From: Spongiivirga citrea
GTDB taxonomy: Bacteria > Bacteroidota > Bacteroidia > Flavobacteriales > Flavobacteriaceae
Direction: 5' to 3'
Length of the DNA: 64,000 nucleotides
Assembly: GCF_010671565.1 (NCBI RefSeq)
Contig: NZ_JAABOQ010000003.1
Span: 496,001-560,000, forward strand
Shown here in pieces: positions 1-10,432 of this stretch. The position numbers and the translations under genes are program-made. Positions within the stretch are counted from its first letter, which is position 1. Every line of letters starts with the position of its first letter. The notes under the pieces were generated by a model. That model worked only from the letters and a program-made list of their open reading frames with translations, was not told where the DNA came from and made no database searches.

Positions 1-411
1 AAGAGCTGTACTTTTTGCCCCTCGTACCAAAGGAAAATCAAAAAAAGAAAGAAAATTATTATCAACGTACATGAAGTTTTTCTCTTCATATACAGTATCA
101 TCCACGTTAAAAAGTACATCTTGAAATTTTGTAATTCTAACTATAGATTCAATTTCTGACAGTTCATCTCTTAGATCAGGTCCCATTCCGGCGGAAGAAA
201 CTGCTGTCTTAAAATCTCCAGAATTGACAATAAATCGGTATGTTCTTTCAGAGTCTATATGAAATTGATCATAGCTTACTTCATTTTGTACCCATAATAA
301 AATAAGAATACTACAGGCCATACCAGTTGATAGGCCAAGAACATTAAGAATAGAAAAAGATTTACTCTTAACAAGGTTCCTCCAAGCGATTTTGATATAG
401 TTCTTAAACAT
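1..411 (-). CDS. FtsX/MacB-family ABC permease, N-terminal part only
   Basis: This is the first 137 codons of an inner-membrane ABC permease that runs off the left edge. I translated it from the start codon at 409-411: MFKNYIKIAWRNLVKSKSF, then a first membrane helix at about residues 20-43, then the beginning of the MacB-like periplasmic domain. It has the same N-terminal signature as the ten complete permeases to its right and follows the next one after 37 bp, so it is the eleventh visible member of the array and the most distal in transcription. No stop occurs inside the window. The array therefore continues beyond it by at least the rest of this gene. Substrate unknown. Confidence 0.93.
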   Translation of the reverse strand, partial: MFKNYIKIAWRNLVKSKSFSILNVLGLSTGMACSILILLWVQNEVSYDQFHIDSERTYRFIVNSGDFKTAVSSAGMGPDLRDELSEIESIVRITKFQDVLFNVDDTVYEEKNFMYVDNNFLSFFDFPLVRGAKSTAL

Positions 412-448
412 TAGTTTTTTGATTTATTTATAGTGATTGATGATTTTG

Positions 449-2860
449 TTATTCCGCTCGTAAACTTTTCACAGGATTTGCAATTGCCGCTTTAAAAACC
501 TGCGCTCCGACCGTAATAAATGCAATAAGAATGGCAACAAATGCGGCAGCGACAAATAATTGCCACCCTATACTAATTCGGTATGCAAAATTCTCAAGCC
601 ATCGATTTCCTAAAAACCATGCTAACGGACTCGCAACCAACATTGCCAACATTACTAGCCTTAAAAAGTCTTTTAGTTGCATTGAGGTAATACTAAATAT
701 TGATGCTCCCAGAACACGTCTTATTCCAACTTCCTTTTTGCGCTGTTCTGTCGTGAAAGAAGCAAGCCCAAATAAACCAATACAAGCGATGAAAATGGCA
801 ATTAACATGAATCCATATACAACAGTTGAAGTTTGTTTTTCTGCCTTGTAATTGGTGTTAAATCGCTCATCTAAAAAAGTATATTCAAAGGGTGTATCTG
901 GATTTACTTTGTTCCAAACACTTTCAATACTTTTAATGGTTGCTGCTAAATTTTGATCGTTTAAAGTCGCAATAAAATAGCTTGGCTGATTATCGCCAAG
1001 ACTTGCTAGGGCATAAGCGTCAATAGGTTCGTGTAGACTTTTAAAATTAAAGTCTTTTACCACACCTATAATTTCCATTTCACTTTTAATAGCCCCTCGC
1101 TCGTAAAAGACTCTTTTGCCTATCGCTGTTTCAGCTGTGTATCCTACTTTTCTGACCGCAGTTTCATTTAAGATTAATGAAAGTGAATCTACCGTATTGT
1201 TTTTAGTAAAATCACGCCCAGCTATTAAAGTGTAACCAAGCGTTTGAGTATAGTCGTCCAGTACTTGTGCATAACGCGTCCAAGTAGCATTTTCATTGGT
1301 TTGTTCTTCACCATAAAATGAGGTGTCACTTAATATTTGAATACCGGGATATGCATCTCCTGCTGTTGCAGATAGGATATTAGGATCTTTTAAAAGCTCG
1401 TTTTTTAAAGTTGAATAATTTTCTGCTGCATTTGGGTTACTGTATGGGATTAGTAATTGTCGTTCTTTTTTAAAACCCATGTCTTTGTTTTGCAAAAACT
1501 CCATTTGTTGCCATATTACACCGCCTACTAGAATTAGTGCTGCTGATATGGTAAACTGAAATACAACCAATCCTTTACGAATGTTTTTAGCAGAAATTGT
1601 GTTAATCAATTTGCCTTTTAAAACAGTTATAGGTTTAAAAGATGATAAGTAAAAGGCGGGATATAGGCCTGAAAGCAATCCTGTTATTAAGGCTAAACCT
1701 CCTATAAAAATTAAAAGACTTGGATATTGGGTAAGTACTAATTCTTTATTGGTAATGTCGTTAAAAAACGGCATGAAAAGCATAACTAGTACAATTGCAA
1801 TTACCAATGAGATTAAACATAGCAGCAACGATTCTCCTAAAAATTGAAAAACCAACGAATTTTTGTTCGCTCCTAGTACTTTTCGCATACCAACTTCTTT
1901 AGCCCTTTTTTCTGATCGAGCAGTGGACAAGTTCATGAAGTTTATGCAGGCAATAATTAGTAAAAAAGCCGCTATAGCACTAAAAATATAAATGTAGGTC
2001 ATGCTGCCATTTTGGTCTATTTCCCACATCATATTTGACTTTAAGTAAATGTCCTTTATAGGCTGAAGTAGATAGCGCCTTTCTACATTCATTGCTGCCA
2101 ATTGTTCTCCTATATGACGATCAACAAAAGCTGGCAATTTTTCTTCAAAAACCAACTCACTACTTCCTTTTTTCAACTTTAAATAGGTGTGAAAAAGATT
2201 ATTCCCCCATATCCCTTCTTGAGAGTCTACCCAATTACCAATACCTCCGTTTTTCATGGAGATTAGTAGCTTGGCATTAATGTGTGATTTGTTATCAGTT
2301 TTAAAAACGCCATCGATAGTATATATTTCGGATCCGTACGGCGTTTCAACTTCAATAGTCTTACTTATCGGATTTACATCTCCAAAAAACTTGAAGGCGG
2401 TTTCTTCAGATAAAACGATAGTATTTGGTTTTTTAAGTGCAGTGTTGGCATTTCCGTACTTAAAATCATAGCTTAAAACCTGAAAGAAAGTAGAGTCTAC
2501 ATAGTAGCCATTTGTTTCATAAAGTTTCTTTTCTAACGATTTATCTTTTAAAAGAAATTTATCAACGTTTGGAAACTTTAAAAAGGTTGCTATCTGTTCA
2601 ATTTCTGGAAATTCATTTTTAAGTTCTGTTGACATTGGCCCAGCCGTCGTCGCTAAAGAATTGTCTTCAGACTCCATATAAACACGATAGATTCTATCTC
2701 CATCGACGTGATGTTTGTCATAACTAGTCTCGTCTAAAATGTATAGAATTAATAGTAAGCAGGTAGCTAGGCCAACTGCTAATCCGAAAATGTTGATAGA
2801 TGAGAAAAGCTTGTTTTTAAGGAGATTTCTCCAGGCTATTTTTATATAGTTTTTAATCAT
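449..2860 (-). CDS. FtsX/MacB-family ABC transporter permease (array member 10)
   Basis: An 803-residue inner-membrane permease with the full family layout: one N-terminal helix (about 18-42), a MacB-like periplasmic domain, an FtsX helix bundle (about 290-450, including a fourth helix at 430-448), a second periplasmic domain, and a last FtsX bundle (about 680-790). The cytoplasmic coupling segments expected to touch the ATPase read EKRAKEVGMRKVLGA in the first half and EQRKKEVGIRRVLGAS in the second. The C terminus is NPVKSLRAE, the usual tail of these proteins. It follows the next upstream gene after 30 bp and is probably read from the internal promoter at 5408-5424 as well as from the main one. 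It has no ATPase domain, unlike true MacB, and must borrow one. Substrate unknown. Confidence 0.92.
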   Translation of the reverse strand: MIKNYIKIAWRNLLKNKLFSSINIFGLAVGLATCLLLILYILDETSYDKHHVDGDRIYRVYMESEDNSLATTAGPMSTELKNEFPEIEQIATFLKFPNVDKFLLKDKSLEKKLYETNGYYVDSTFFQVLSYDFKYGNANTALKKPNTIVLSEETAFKFFGDVNPISKTIEVETPYGSEIYTIDGVFKTDNKSHINAKLLISMKNGGIGNWVDSQEGIWGNNLFHTYLKLKKGSSELVFEEKLPAFVDRHIGEQLAAMNVERRYLLQPIKDIYLKSNMMWEIDQNGSMTYIYIFSAIAAFLLIIACINFMNLSTARSEKRAKEVGMRKVLGANKNSLVFQFLGESLLLCLISLVIAIVLVMLFMPFFNDITNKELVLTQYPSLLIFIGGLALITGLLSGLYPAFYLSSFKPITVLKGKLINTISAKNIRKGLVVFQFTISAALILVGGVIWQQMEFLQNKDMGFKKERQLLIPYSNPNAAENYSTLKNELLKDPNILSATAGDAYPGIQILSDTSFYGEEQTNENATWTRYAQVLDDYTQTLGYTLIAGRDFTKNNTVDSLSLILNETAVRKVGYTAETAIGKRVFYERGAIKSEMEIIGVVKDFNFKSLHEPIDAYALASLGDNQPSYFIATLNDQNLAATIKSIESVWNKVNPDTPFEYTFLDERFNTNYKAEKQTSTVVYGFMLIAIFIACIGLFGLASFTTEQRKKEVGIRRVLGASIFSITSMQLKDFLRLVMLAMLVASPLAWFLGNRWLENFAYRISIGWQLFVAAAFVAILIAFITVGAQVFKAAIANPVKSLRAE

Positions 2861-2890
2861 GGTTTGATGTTTTGATTGATTGTCACGCTT

Positions 2891-5341
2891 TTACTCCGTT
2901 CGCAAACTTTCTACCGGGTTACTATTTGCTGCAGCAATCGTTTTTGCGCTCATAATTACTAGTGCTAGTGCTATCATTGCAATGCCGCTTATACCGAAAA
3001 TCCACCAGCTTAGTGTAGTTTTATTTGCAAAATCTTGCAACCAATTATCAAGACCGTACCATGCAACCGGCGCCGCGATTAAAAATCCAATCCCGATTAG
3101 AATTAAAAATTCTTTGCACAACAAGAAGTTTAATTGCGATAAACTAGCACCCAATATTTTTCTAATTCCTATTTCTTTAGTGCGCTTTTCCGTAGTGTAA
3201 ATAACCAGCCCAAATAGCCCCAAACAACTAATCAATAATGATAGGCCCATTGCCCATTTTAGTAGCTTGGCTGTTTTACGTTCTTGCAAATAAAACCGAC
3301 TAACCATGTCATCCATAAAATTTAACTTGAACTCAGCATCCGGAAATGCATTTTCGAATTCCTTCTCTACTGAGACAAGCGTATTTTCCCAGGTTTCTGA
3401 GCCACCAGATAAAGAAAAGTGAACTGAGTTAAACTGTGAAAAACCTATATTGCGATAACCATCGCCAACCAAAGCCATTGGCTCGATTCCCGATTTCAAT
3501 GATCGTTGATGAAAGTCTTTCATAACACCTACAACAGGAAAAACTTCATCGCTAATTTTAAGTTGAACATTTAAGGCATCTTCAGGCTTTGTAAAACCCA
3601 ATAATTTCATAGCCTTTTCATTAATAACAAACTCTTTAATGGTATCGTTTAATCTTGATCTTCCTGCTAACAACTCAATACCATATACATCTGCATATTG
3701 TGTATCACCAAATAACTGTTGAAGGTCTAATTTTACCTCTTCTTGATCGTTGAAATACGAAATTCCAGCAGAATTATAACCAAAGGATGCTGGTGGCCTG
3801 CCGCCGATACTTGCAGTTTGTATTTGTGGTAAACTTTTCACTGCATTGAGAAAGCGTTCTTTTTTCTCAATAGATTTTTCGTGCCATGGCATATCAACAT
3901 ATACGACTGCATCCGTTTTGATGCCCATATCTTGGCTCATCATAAAATTAATTTGCTTACCTACCAAAAGCGTTGCAATGACAAAAATTTGAGCAATAGC
4001 AAATTGAAAAACCGTTAAGTACTTACGAAGTGGAATCCTACCATTACTAACGGCTAACTGATTTCTAATAGCGCTAGCTGGCTTGAATTTTGACAAGATC
4101 ATTGCTGGATAAAAGCCAGCGATAAAAGTTACTGTAATTAATAATGCTAGTATTCCTGCAATGACCATAGGTTCTGTAAATACATTAGCAGTTAATGATG
4201 CAGGAACAAAGTCTGAGAACAACTGCAGCAACCACATTGACAAAAGTATTGAGACTAAAGCAGAGGCTATCGTAAGTAAAAATGTCTCCGTTAAGAACTG
4301 GTATCTTATTTGGCTTTTTGATCCTCCAAGTGTTTTACGAACTCCCACTTCTTTTGATCGTTTAAAGCCTTGAGCGGTGTTAAGGTTAATAAAGTTTACA
4401 CAGCCCAACAGCAATAGAAAAAGCGCAATAAAAAATAATCCTTTTAAGGTTGACTTACTTGCTTGTGGTTGGCTATAATCATAGGCAGCATATGTAGGGC
4501 TAAAATGAATGTCGTTTAGGGGTTGTAAATGAAAACTGGTGATATCCCCATCTTGTTTCGACTCCTCGTCTTCATGCTCAAGAGCAAGTGCATCTAATTG
4601 CTGTTGTACAGATGCAGTCATTTCAAGATCATTCACCTTTACAAATAACTGTGAGTTAGAATTGGTGCCGCCCCAATTAGTACTGAACACCTGATCTTGC
4701 ATGCCAAAGGCATTGGCTGTTTCTAATGATATAAATTCTTCAAAAAACAGATCTGATCGTTCTTTAAAATTCTCGACCACACCCAATACTGTTACAACAA
4801 TAGAATCGTTGTATATTGTGGTCATACCCACTACTTCTTCTGGTAATAATCCAGGAAAATATTTTCCCGCACGTTTTTCAGATAAAACCACAGCATTTGG
4901 TTCTTTCAATGCGCTTTTCTTGTTTCCAGCTAGCCAGTTATAGGAAAACATGTCGAAATAATCGCCATTAGAAAGCATTACTCCTTGAGGATTTCTAAAC
5001 GCTTGATTAACTTGTTCTGAAGTAACTTTTACAGGATAGATCGTAAAAAAAGCAGCTGTGGTTCCTATTTCTTGAATACCATCCTTCAAAGTTTCACCAA
5101 GGGGTGCAGTAACTCCCGAATTATAGAATTGACCTCCGCTTCCAAAACTAAAACTAGTAGTCACCCGAAAAATACGATCACCGTCTTTGTGAAAACGATC
5201 AAAAGTCATGTCGTGATAAATCATCATCCCGATTACGAATGACGCACTTAATCCTATTGAAAGGCTAATGATATTAATAGCAGTGAAGAGCTTATTTTTT
5301 TGGAGGTTTCTCCATGCTATTTTTAGATAATTCTTGAACAT
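2891..5341 (-). CDS. FtsX/MacB-family ABC transporter permease (array member 9)
   Basis: An 816-residue permease, among the longest in the array, with the duplicated periplasmic-domain-plus-FtsX layout. The first coupling segment is FKRSKEVGVRKTLGGSK and the second is EKRTKEIGIRKILGAS. The protein starts MFKNYLKIAWRNLQKNKLF and ends NPVESLRTE. Its first periplasmic domain carries a Gly/Ser-rich stretch near residue 65 not seen in its neighbours. It is preceded by an unusually wide 205-bp gap that holds a sigma-54-like promoter and tandem activator sites. It is therefore the first gene of a second, internally started transcription unit. Specificity cannot be read from the sequence. Confidence 0.92.
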   Translation of the reverse strand: MFKNYLKIAWRNLQKNKLFTAINIISLSIGLSASFVIGMMIYHDMTFDRFHKDGDRIFRVTTSFSFGSGGQFYNSGVTAPLGETLKDGIQEIGTTAAFFTIYPVKVTSEQVNQAFRNPQGVMLSNGDYFDMFSYNWLAGNKKSALKEPNAVVLSEKRAGKYFPGLLPEEVVGMTTIYNDSIVVTVLGVVENFKERSDLFFEEFISLETANAFGMQDQVFSTNWGGTNSNSQLFVKVNDLEMTASVQQQLDALALEHEDEESKQDGDITSFHLQPLNDIHFSPTYAAYDYSQPQASKSTLKGLFFIALFLLLLGCVNFINLNTAQGFKRSKEVGVRKTLGGSKSQIRYQFLTETFLLTIASALVSILLSMWLLQLFSDFVPASLTANVFTEPMVIAGILALLITVTFIAGFYPAMILSKFKPASAIRNQLAVSNGRIPLRKYLTVFQFAIAQIFVIATLLVGKQINFMMSQDMGIKTDAVVYVDMPWHEKSIEKKERFLNAVKSLPQIQTASIGGRPPASFGYNSAGISYFNDQEEVKLDLQQLFGDTQYADVYGIELLAGRSRLNDTIKEFVINEKAMKLLGFTKPEDALNVQLKISDEVFPVVGVMKDFHQRSLKSGIEPMALVGDGYRNIGFSQFNSVHFSLSGGSETWENTLVSVEKEFENAFPDAEFKLNFMDDMVSRFYLQERKTAKLLKWAMGLSLLISCLGLFGLVIYTTEKRTKEIGIRKILGASLSQLNFLLCKEFLILIGIGFLIAAPVAWYGLDNWLQDFANKTTLSWWIFGISGIAMIALALVIMSAKTIAAANSNPVESLRTE

Positions 5342-5407
5342 AAGGTCCGTATTTTGATTGATGATTTTGACATTAAAGGTATTGAACCCCGAAGATCATC
5401 ATTTGAA

Positions 5408-5424
5408 AGTCTAATTCTATGCCA
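5408..5424 (-). promoter_or_regulatory. Internal sigma-54-like promoter inside the permease array
   Basis: On the minus strand the sequence from 5424 downwards reads TGGCATAGAATTAGACT. The TGGCA of the -24 box is present, while the -12 region has TTAGA in place of TTGCA. The same TAG variation is seen at the main promoter of the locus (29284-29300). The start codon of the next gene is 67 bp downstream (5341). The call rests mainly on the matching enhancer 64 bp upstream, see 5488-5526. Confidence 0.6.
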
Positions 5425-5487
5425 CATTTTCAAGTAATTTAAAATCAGTATGTTGCGTCGATTTGTCACAGAAATGACAACCAATAC

Positions 5488-5526
5488 TGTAAAATATTTT
5501 TACAAAAAGTGTCCAAAAATTGTACA
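5488..5526 (-). promoter_or_regulatory. Tandem activator-binding dyads (internal copy)
   Basis: Two TGT-N11-ACA dyads lie in tandem: 5488-5504 (TGTAAAATATTTTTACA) and 5510-5526 (TGTCCAAAAATTGTACA), with 22 bp between equivalent bases. The stretch 5488-5513 is identical at 23 of 26 positions to 29364-29389 in front of tolC. In both places the first dyad begins 64 bp from the first T of the -24 box. This is what an enhancer for a sigma-54 activator would look like. The obvious candidate protein is the NtrC-type regulator at 29653-31020. Confidence 0.7.
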
Positions 5527-5546
5527 CCAAATCTTAGTGCTAGGCT

Positions 5547-7931
5547 TTATTCAGTTCGTAAGCTATTTACAGGATTTGTCATCGCAGCTTTAATACTTTG
5601 GAATGAAACTGTAATTAGGGCAATTACTATTGCGCCTAAACCAGTAAAAACAAACACTGATATTGGCACATCAATTTTATATGCAAAACCTTCTAGCCAT
5701 CGTTTCATAAAAAACCAAGCGATAGGAGATGCAATTGCCAAAGCAATTAAGGTTAACTGAACAAAATCTTTAGAAATCATGGTGACAATTTGTGGGATAC
5801 TTGCGCCTAAAACTTTTCTTATACCAATTTCCTTATTACGGCGTTCGATGGTAAATGCAGCTAAGCCAAAAAGGCCTAGGGCAGCAATAAAAATTGCCAG
5901 ACTACAAAAAATGAGTCCAATTTGAGCGGTCTTTGCCTCTTTATTATAAAACTGCTGCACTTTATTATCTACAAACGAATAGTCAAACACCGCGTCGGGA
6001 GCTATTTTTCTATACGTTCTTTCCAATCCAGCAAGAGAATTTGAACTGCCTGAATTGTATCGAACTAATAGATAGGACAAATATTCTGTCCTACGGTTAT
6101 GAAACGCATAACCTCCTATAGGCTCTCGTAAAGACCGGAAATTAAAATTATCAACTACTCCGACGATATAGGCATTGTTGCCTAGCATCATATTTATCCT
6201 TTCGCCTATCGCTTGTTCTGGAGTAAGACCCAAATAATCGACTACCTTTTTGTTGACAACAACATCAACAATAGTATCAGTTATATTTTTATTTTCAGGT
6301 AGAGTCTTTCCAGCAAGTAATTTTAATCCTAAAGAGTTAATAATAGAAGCATCCGTCCTATTGCTGCGTACATTATACCCTTCCTCATCGCTATCACTTT
6401 TAAATACAGAACGGCCACTAACTCCAACACCAGGAAAGCCTTGTGCTTGCGAAACAGATGACACATAGCTTAGGCGACTTAATTCTTTTTGCAGTGCGTT
6501 CTGTTTTTCTGCTTTACCAATACCTGCTGTTGAAATGGCAATAACATTTTCTGGTTGAAATCCGAGGTCTTTTCCCTTTACATAATTTAATTGCATATAA
6601 ATTACTAACACTCCAATAATCAATATAGAGGACGCTACGAACTGGGTCACTACTAACCCCTTGCGGACAAAAATGCTATTCTTGTTTTGATTAAATGTTG
6701 GACTCAAGATGTTTTTAGGAGAAAATCCTGCCATAAAAAGTGCCGGATACGATCCAGAAACTAAGGTTGTTACAAAAAACACCAACGCCAAACCTAACCC
6801 AAACTCTACGGTTAGGGCTGTATTAATATCCAGGGTATTGCTAGTTAATTGGTTGAACAAAGGAACCAGCAACATCGCCATAAATAAGCCAATTGCTATC
6901 GCAATACATGTAACTAAAGCAGTTTCGGTATAAAAACGGATAATTAAATTCTTTTTAGTCGCTCCTAAGGTTTTACTAATACCAACATCAGTATTTCTTT
7001 TTTGGGTTTTAGCAGTTGTAAGATTCATATAGTTGATACAAGCAATCACAAGAATTAGAATTGCCAACAACAACATGCTTCGAACTTCAGCAATATTGCC
7101 AATATTGTTGGTGTATGTATCTGTATAGCTAGAAGAATACAAATGAATATCTGTGAGTGGTTGTAATGAAAATGAAAACCACTGATCCTGTTTTTCAATA
7201 TTCTTATCAAGCACCAATTGCATTTGAGTTTCTACTTCTCCAGCATTGGATGATTCATCTAGTAATACATAGGTTTCAAAACTGGCGTTATCCCAAGTAA
7301 GACTATTGGCTGCCCAGGTAGAGGAAAACGATCCTAGAATATCACATTGTAATGAACTATTTGAAGCAAAATCCTCAAAAACGCCTGTTATTTCTAAAGA
7401 TATTTCTTTATCAACCGTCAACACTTCTCCGATAGGATTACTACTACCAAAATACTTATTAGCCGTACTTTGAGAAATCATTACTGTTTTAGGTTTTTCC
7501 AGCTGATTTTGTTTTGCTCCTTGAGTAATCGTAACATCAAACAATTCAACAATTGAAGGGTCTACCCAATACAACTTACTTTCAATATAACTTTGCTTAT
7601 TTACATTAACGGCAGCGGTGCCTCCAAAATCATGCTGTAAGAGGCGGGTTGACTCTTTTATTCCTGGAATAACATCTTTCATTTCAGGACCTACTGCTGA
7701 TGGACTTGAGCACCAAATTTCTTTTGTTCCGTCATCATCAACATTTAAAAGAATACGGTGAAGCTGGTCTTTTTTACTGTACATTAAATCATGACTACGT
7801 TCGTAGTTAATGAAGAGTAATAGCAGAATGGTTAACGCTAGACCTAGCGATAATCCCAAAATGTTAATCGTTGAAAACAGCTTATTATATTGAAAACTCC
7901 TCCAGGCAATTTTTAAATGATTCTTAAACAT
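5547..7931 (-). CDS. FtsX/MacB-family ABC transporter permease (array member 8)
   Basis: A 794-residue permease beginning MFKNHLKIAWRSFQYNKLF and ending NPVNSLRTE. It has the two periplasmic domains and two FtsX helix bundles. The first coupling segment is QKRNTDVGISKTLGATK, so the usual KEVG.RK pattern has become TDVGISK. The second, ERRNKEIGIRKVLGAS, is canonical. If the first loop contacts the ATPase as in MacB, this member may couple differently. It is the last gene before the 205-bp gap with the internal promoter, and it follows the upstream permease after 32 bp. Confidence 0.92.
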   Translation of the reverse strand: MFKNHLKIAWRSFQYNKLFSTINILGLSLGLALTILLLLFINYERSHDLMYSKKDQLHRILLNVDDDGTKEIWCSSPSAVGPEMKDVIPGIKESTRLLQHDFGGTAAVNVNKQSYIESKLYWVDPSIVELFDVTITQGAKQNQLEKPKTVMISQSTANKYFGSSNPIGEVLTVDKEISLEITGVFEDFASNSSLQCDILGSFSSTWAANSLTWDNASFETYVLLDESSNAGEVETQMQLVLDKNIEKQDQWFSFSLQPLTDIHLYSSSYTDTYTNNIGNIAEVRSMLLLAILILVIACINYMNLTTAKTQKRNTDVGISKTLGATKKNLIIRFYTETALVTCIAIAIGLFMAMLLVPLFNQLTSNTLDINTALTVEFGLGLALVFFVTTLVSGSYPALFMAGFSPKNILSPTFNQNKNSIFVRKGLVVTQFVASSILIIGVLVIYMQLNYVKGKDLGFQPENVIAISTAGIGKAEKQNALQKELSRLSYVSSVSQAQGFPGVGVSGRSVFKSDSDEEGYNVRSNRTDASIINSLGLKLLAGKTLPENKNITDTIVDVVVNKKVVDYLGLTPEQAIGERINMMLGNNAYIVGVVDNFNFRSLREPIGGYAFHNRRTEYLSYLLVRYNSGSSNSLAGLERTYRKIAPDAVFDYSFVDNKVQQFYNKEAKTAQIGLIFCSLAIFIAALGLFGLAAFTIERRNKEIGIRKVLGASIPQIVTMISKDFVQLTLIALAIASPIAWFFMKRWLEGFAYKIDVPISVFVFTGLGAIVIALITVSFQSIKAAMTNPVNSLRTE

Positions 7932-7963
7932 GATTTCTAGTTTTATGATTGATGATGCTACTA

Positions 7964-10387
7964 TTATTCGTCTTTCAATGCCTCAATAGGGTTTCCATTG
8001 GCAGCTGTAAAACTTTGCCAACTTACGGTTAGCAGTGTGATTAGTAATGTGCTAATTCCAGCAAGAACAAAAATCCACCAGCTAATACTGGTTTTTACTG
8101 CAAAATTCTGTAGCCAGTTATTCATAAAGTACCAGCCTAACGGCACTGCAACTATAAATGCAATTCCTACCCATTTCACAAAATCAACATTTAGTAATTG
8201 CAAGATTTTAAATACGGAGGCTCCATTTACTTTACGAATTCCAATCTCTTTTTTACGTTGAATACAGGTATAAGATGTCAATCCGAAAAGGCCTAAACAG
8301 GCTATGAAAATTGCCAGCATAGTGAAAATACTGAAGGCCGTGCTGAATTTTTTATCCTCAGCGTACTGCGCTTCAAACTTTGAGTCTAAAAAAGTGTAGT
8401 TAAAAGTACTATATGGAAATAGGTCTTTCCAAGTGCTTTCAATCTGAGAAATTGCTCCTGAAAACCCTGCTATTGATGATGCCTTTTCATCCAATTTTAG
8501 TAAGATGTTATTATCCGATTGTCCATGCGTAATAACCATAGGCAAAACGGGATTTTTTAATCCAAAATGGTGGTAGTCCTTTACAACTCCTGTAACCAAC
8601 CAATCGTTACCCCAAAATCGGATTGTTTTATCAACTATAGCATTTGCTTCAGGAATATTCATAACCTTTAAAAAGGCTTCGTTTAATACTACATTATTAC
8701 TGGTTTTACGTGGTGTTTCTATAAAGGTTTTACCGGCGACAAAATCAATTCCCAACAATTCAAAGTAATCGTGTTGCGCGTAGTATTGATAAAAAATTTG
8801 CTTGTCATTTTCCATTCCTTCTGGAAGTATTATACCAACAGATGAAGAAAGTTGATCAAAACTTGCTCCGGGAATTGTTTTAGAGTTGGTAACCTTTTCA
8901 ACAAAGGGAAGTTTTGCCAACTCAGTTTGCAATACGTTAAATTCTTGTTGCAATAGTGAATCTTTCTTGGCCGATATAACACTTCCTTGAATAGATACAA
9001 TTTGATTTAAGTCAACCCCTGTAGGTTGATTTTGGATATAGTCTATTTGCTTAGTTACAACAAAAGTTCCTATGATAAGAATAATGGTGGCTAAAAACTG
9101 AGTAATGATTAAACCTTTTCTAATATTGAGTCCGCCCGCTGAAGCTCGAACTTTTCCTTTTAAGGCTTTTGATGGCGAATAGCTGCTTAGTAAAATTGCC
9201 GGGTACAAACCTGCAAGTACCATACCTAATAGTACAACACCTAAAACGGGTGCAAACTGCTTAAGGTTGGTTAGACCAATACCAAGCTCACTTCCTGTAA
9301 GATTATTATAAATCGGTAATAAAATGAGTGCTGCTCCTAACGCAATAACTATTGCTAAGGCATTAAGTACAATCGACTCTAAAAGTGATTGCACGATAAG
9401 TTGTCGTTTTTGTGCTCCGGCAACTTTCCGTATACCTATTTCTTTTGCACGCTCTAATGACTTAGTAGTAGATAAATTAATATAGTTTAACCAGGACAAA
9501 ATAAGAATGATAAATGCAATAGCAATCAGAAATTTTACTCGGGTGGAACTGCCATTTGCTTCAATTTCGAATGGCATGTTTGATTGTAAATGAATGTCTT
9601 GAATTGCCTGGATATTGTGACGCTCATCTGGATCATCTTCGATATCGTCAGTGATGATTTTTTGACGTAATTGGGCAACGTTGGTATTATTATCAACCTT
9701 AAAATAGGTGTAATAATTATTCATATTCCAGTTAAGATCGGTATGCCGTGGGCCAAAAATATCCCAAGCTTTTTGAGTGCTAAATGAAATTAGATATGCG
9801 TTTTTAAAATGAGAAGTTTTAGGAATATCCTGCATTACACCCCTAACCTTTAGTGTAAGATCATCACCATCCCATACCATTTTAACCGATTTACCCATGG
9901 GATCTTGATTGCCAAATAGTTTGTTCTTCAAACTTTCAGTAAGTACTATGGTGTTTGGTTCTTTTAAAGCACTTTCTTTAGTGCCTTGAAGGAGTTTATA
10001 ATTGAATATATTAAAGAAACTATCATCAGCCATTGAACCTCTAGACTGTTCAAGAATATTCTCTCCCACCTGAAATGTCACCTTCTCGAAATAGAAAAAC
10101 CGAACATAGTCTAATATTTCAGGATATTTCTCTTTTAAAGTGGGACCTGTTACATTGTAAGTCATAGCATCACCTGGAACGAAAGTGTCTCCTTCCAAAT
10201 AATCCATATATGTTCGATACACTTGTTCAGAGCCTTCAAACTTGTCATAGCTGCGCTCGTAATTCACATATACCATAATTAATATGAACGAGGCAACACC
10301 AACTGCAAGTCCGCCTATATTAATGAAAGAATACAGTTTGTTTTTTAGGAGATATCTAATGGCAATTTTGACGTATAGTGTGTACAT
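7964..10387 (-). CDS. FtsX/MacB-family ABC transporter permease (array member 7)
   Basis: An 807-residue permease starting MYTLYVKIAIRYLLKNKLY, slightly off the usual MFKNxxKIAWR start, and ending NPIEALKDE instead of NPVKSLRTE. The first coupling segment is LERAKEIGIRKVAGAQK and the second IQRKKEIGIRKVNGAS. Start and tail together make it the most divergent member visible, which suggests an older duplication or a different history from its neighbours. The domain layout is otherwise complete. Spacing to the upstream gene is 45 bp. Confidence 0.92.
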   Translation of the reverse strand: MYTLYVKIAIRYLLKNKLYSFINIGGLAVGVASFILIMVYVNYERSYDKFEGSEQVYRTYMDYLEGDTFVPGDAMTYNVTGPTLKEKYPEILDYVRFFYFEKVTFQVGENILEQSRGSMADDSFFNIFNYKLLQGTKESALKEPNTIVLTESLKNKLFGNQDPMGKSVKMVWDGDDLTLKVRGVMQDIPKTSHFKNAYLISFSTQKAWDIFGPRHTDLNWNMNNYYTYFKVDNNTNVAQLRQKIITDDIEDDPDERHNIQAIQDIHLQSNMPFEIEANGSSTRVKFLIAIAFIILILSWLNYINLSTTKSLERAKEIGIRKVAGAQKRQLIVQSLLESIVLNALAIVIALGAALILLPIYNNLTGSELGIGLTNLKQFAPVLGVVLLGMVLAGLYPAILLSSYSPSKALKGKVRASAGGLNIRKGLIITQFLATIILIIGTFVVTKQIDYIQNQPTGVDLNQIVSIQGSVISAKKDSLLQQEFNVLQTELAKLPFVEKVTNSKTIPGASFDQLSSSVGIILPEGMENDKQIFYQYYAQHDYFELLGIDFVAGKTFIETPRKTSNNVVLNEAFLKVMNIPEANAIVDKTIRFWGNDWLVTGVVKDYHHFGLKNPVLPMVITHGQSDNNILLKLDEKASSIAGFSGAISQIESTWKDLFPYSTFNYTFLDSKFEAQYAEDKKFSTAFSIFTMLAIFIACLGLFGLTSYTCIQRKKEIGIRKVNGASVFKILQLLNVDFVKWVGIAFIVAVPLGWYFMNNWLQNFAVKTSISWWIFVLAGISTLLITLLTVSWQSFTAANGNPIEALKDE

Positions 10388-10432
10388 AGTTGTTTGTTTT
10401 TGTACTGAAATAAATTCAGTAAGTGTGATTAA

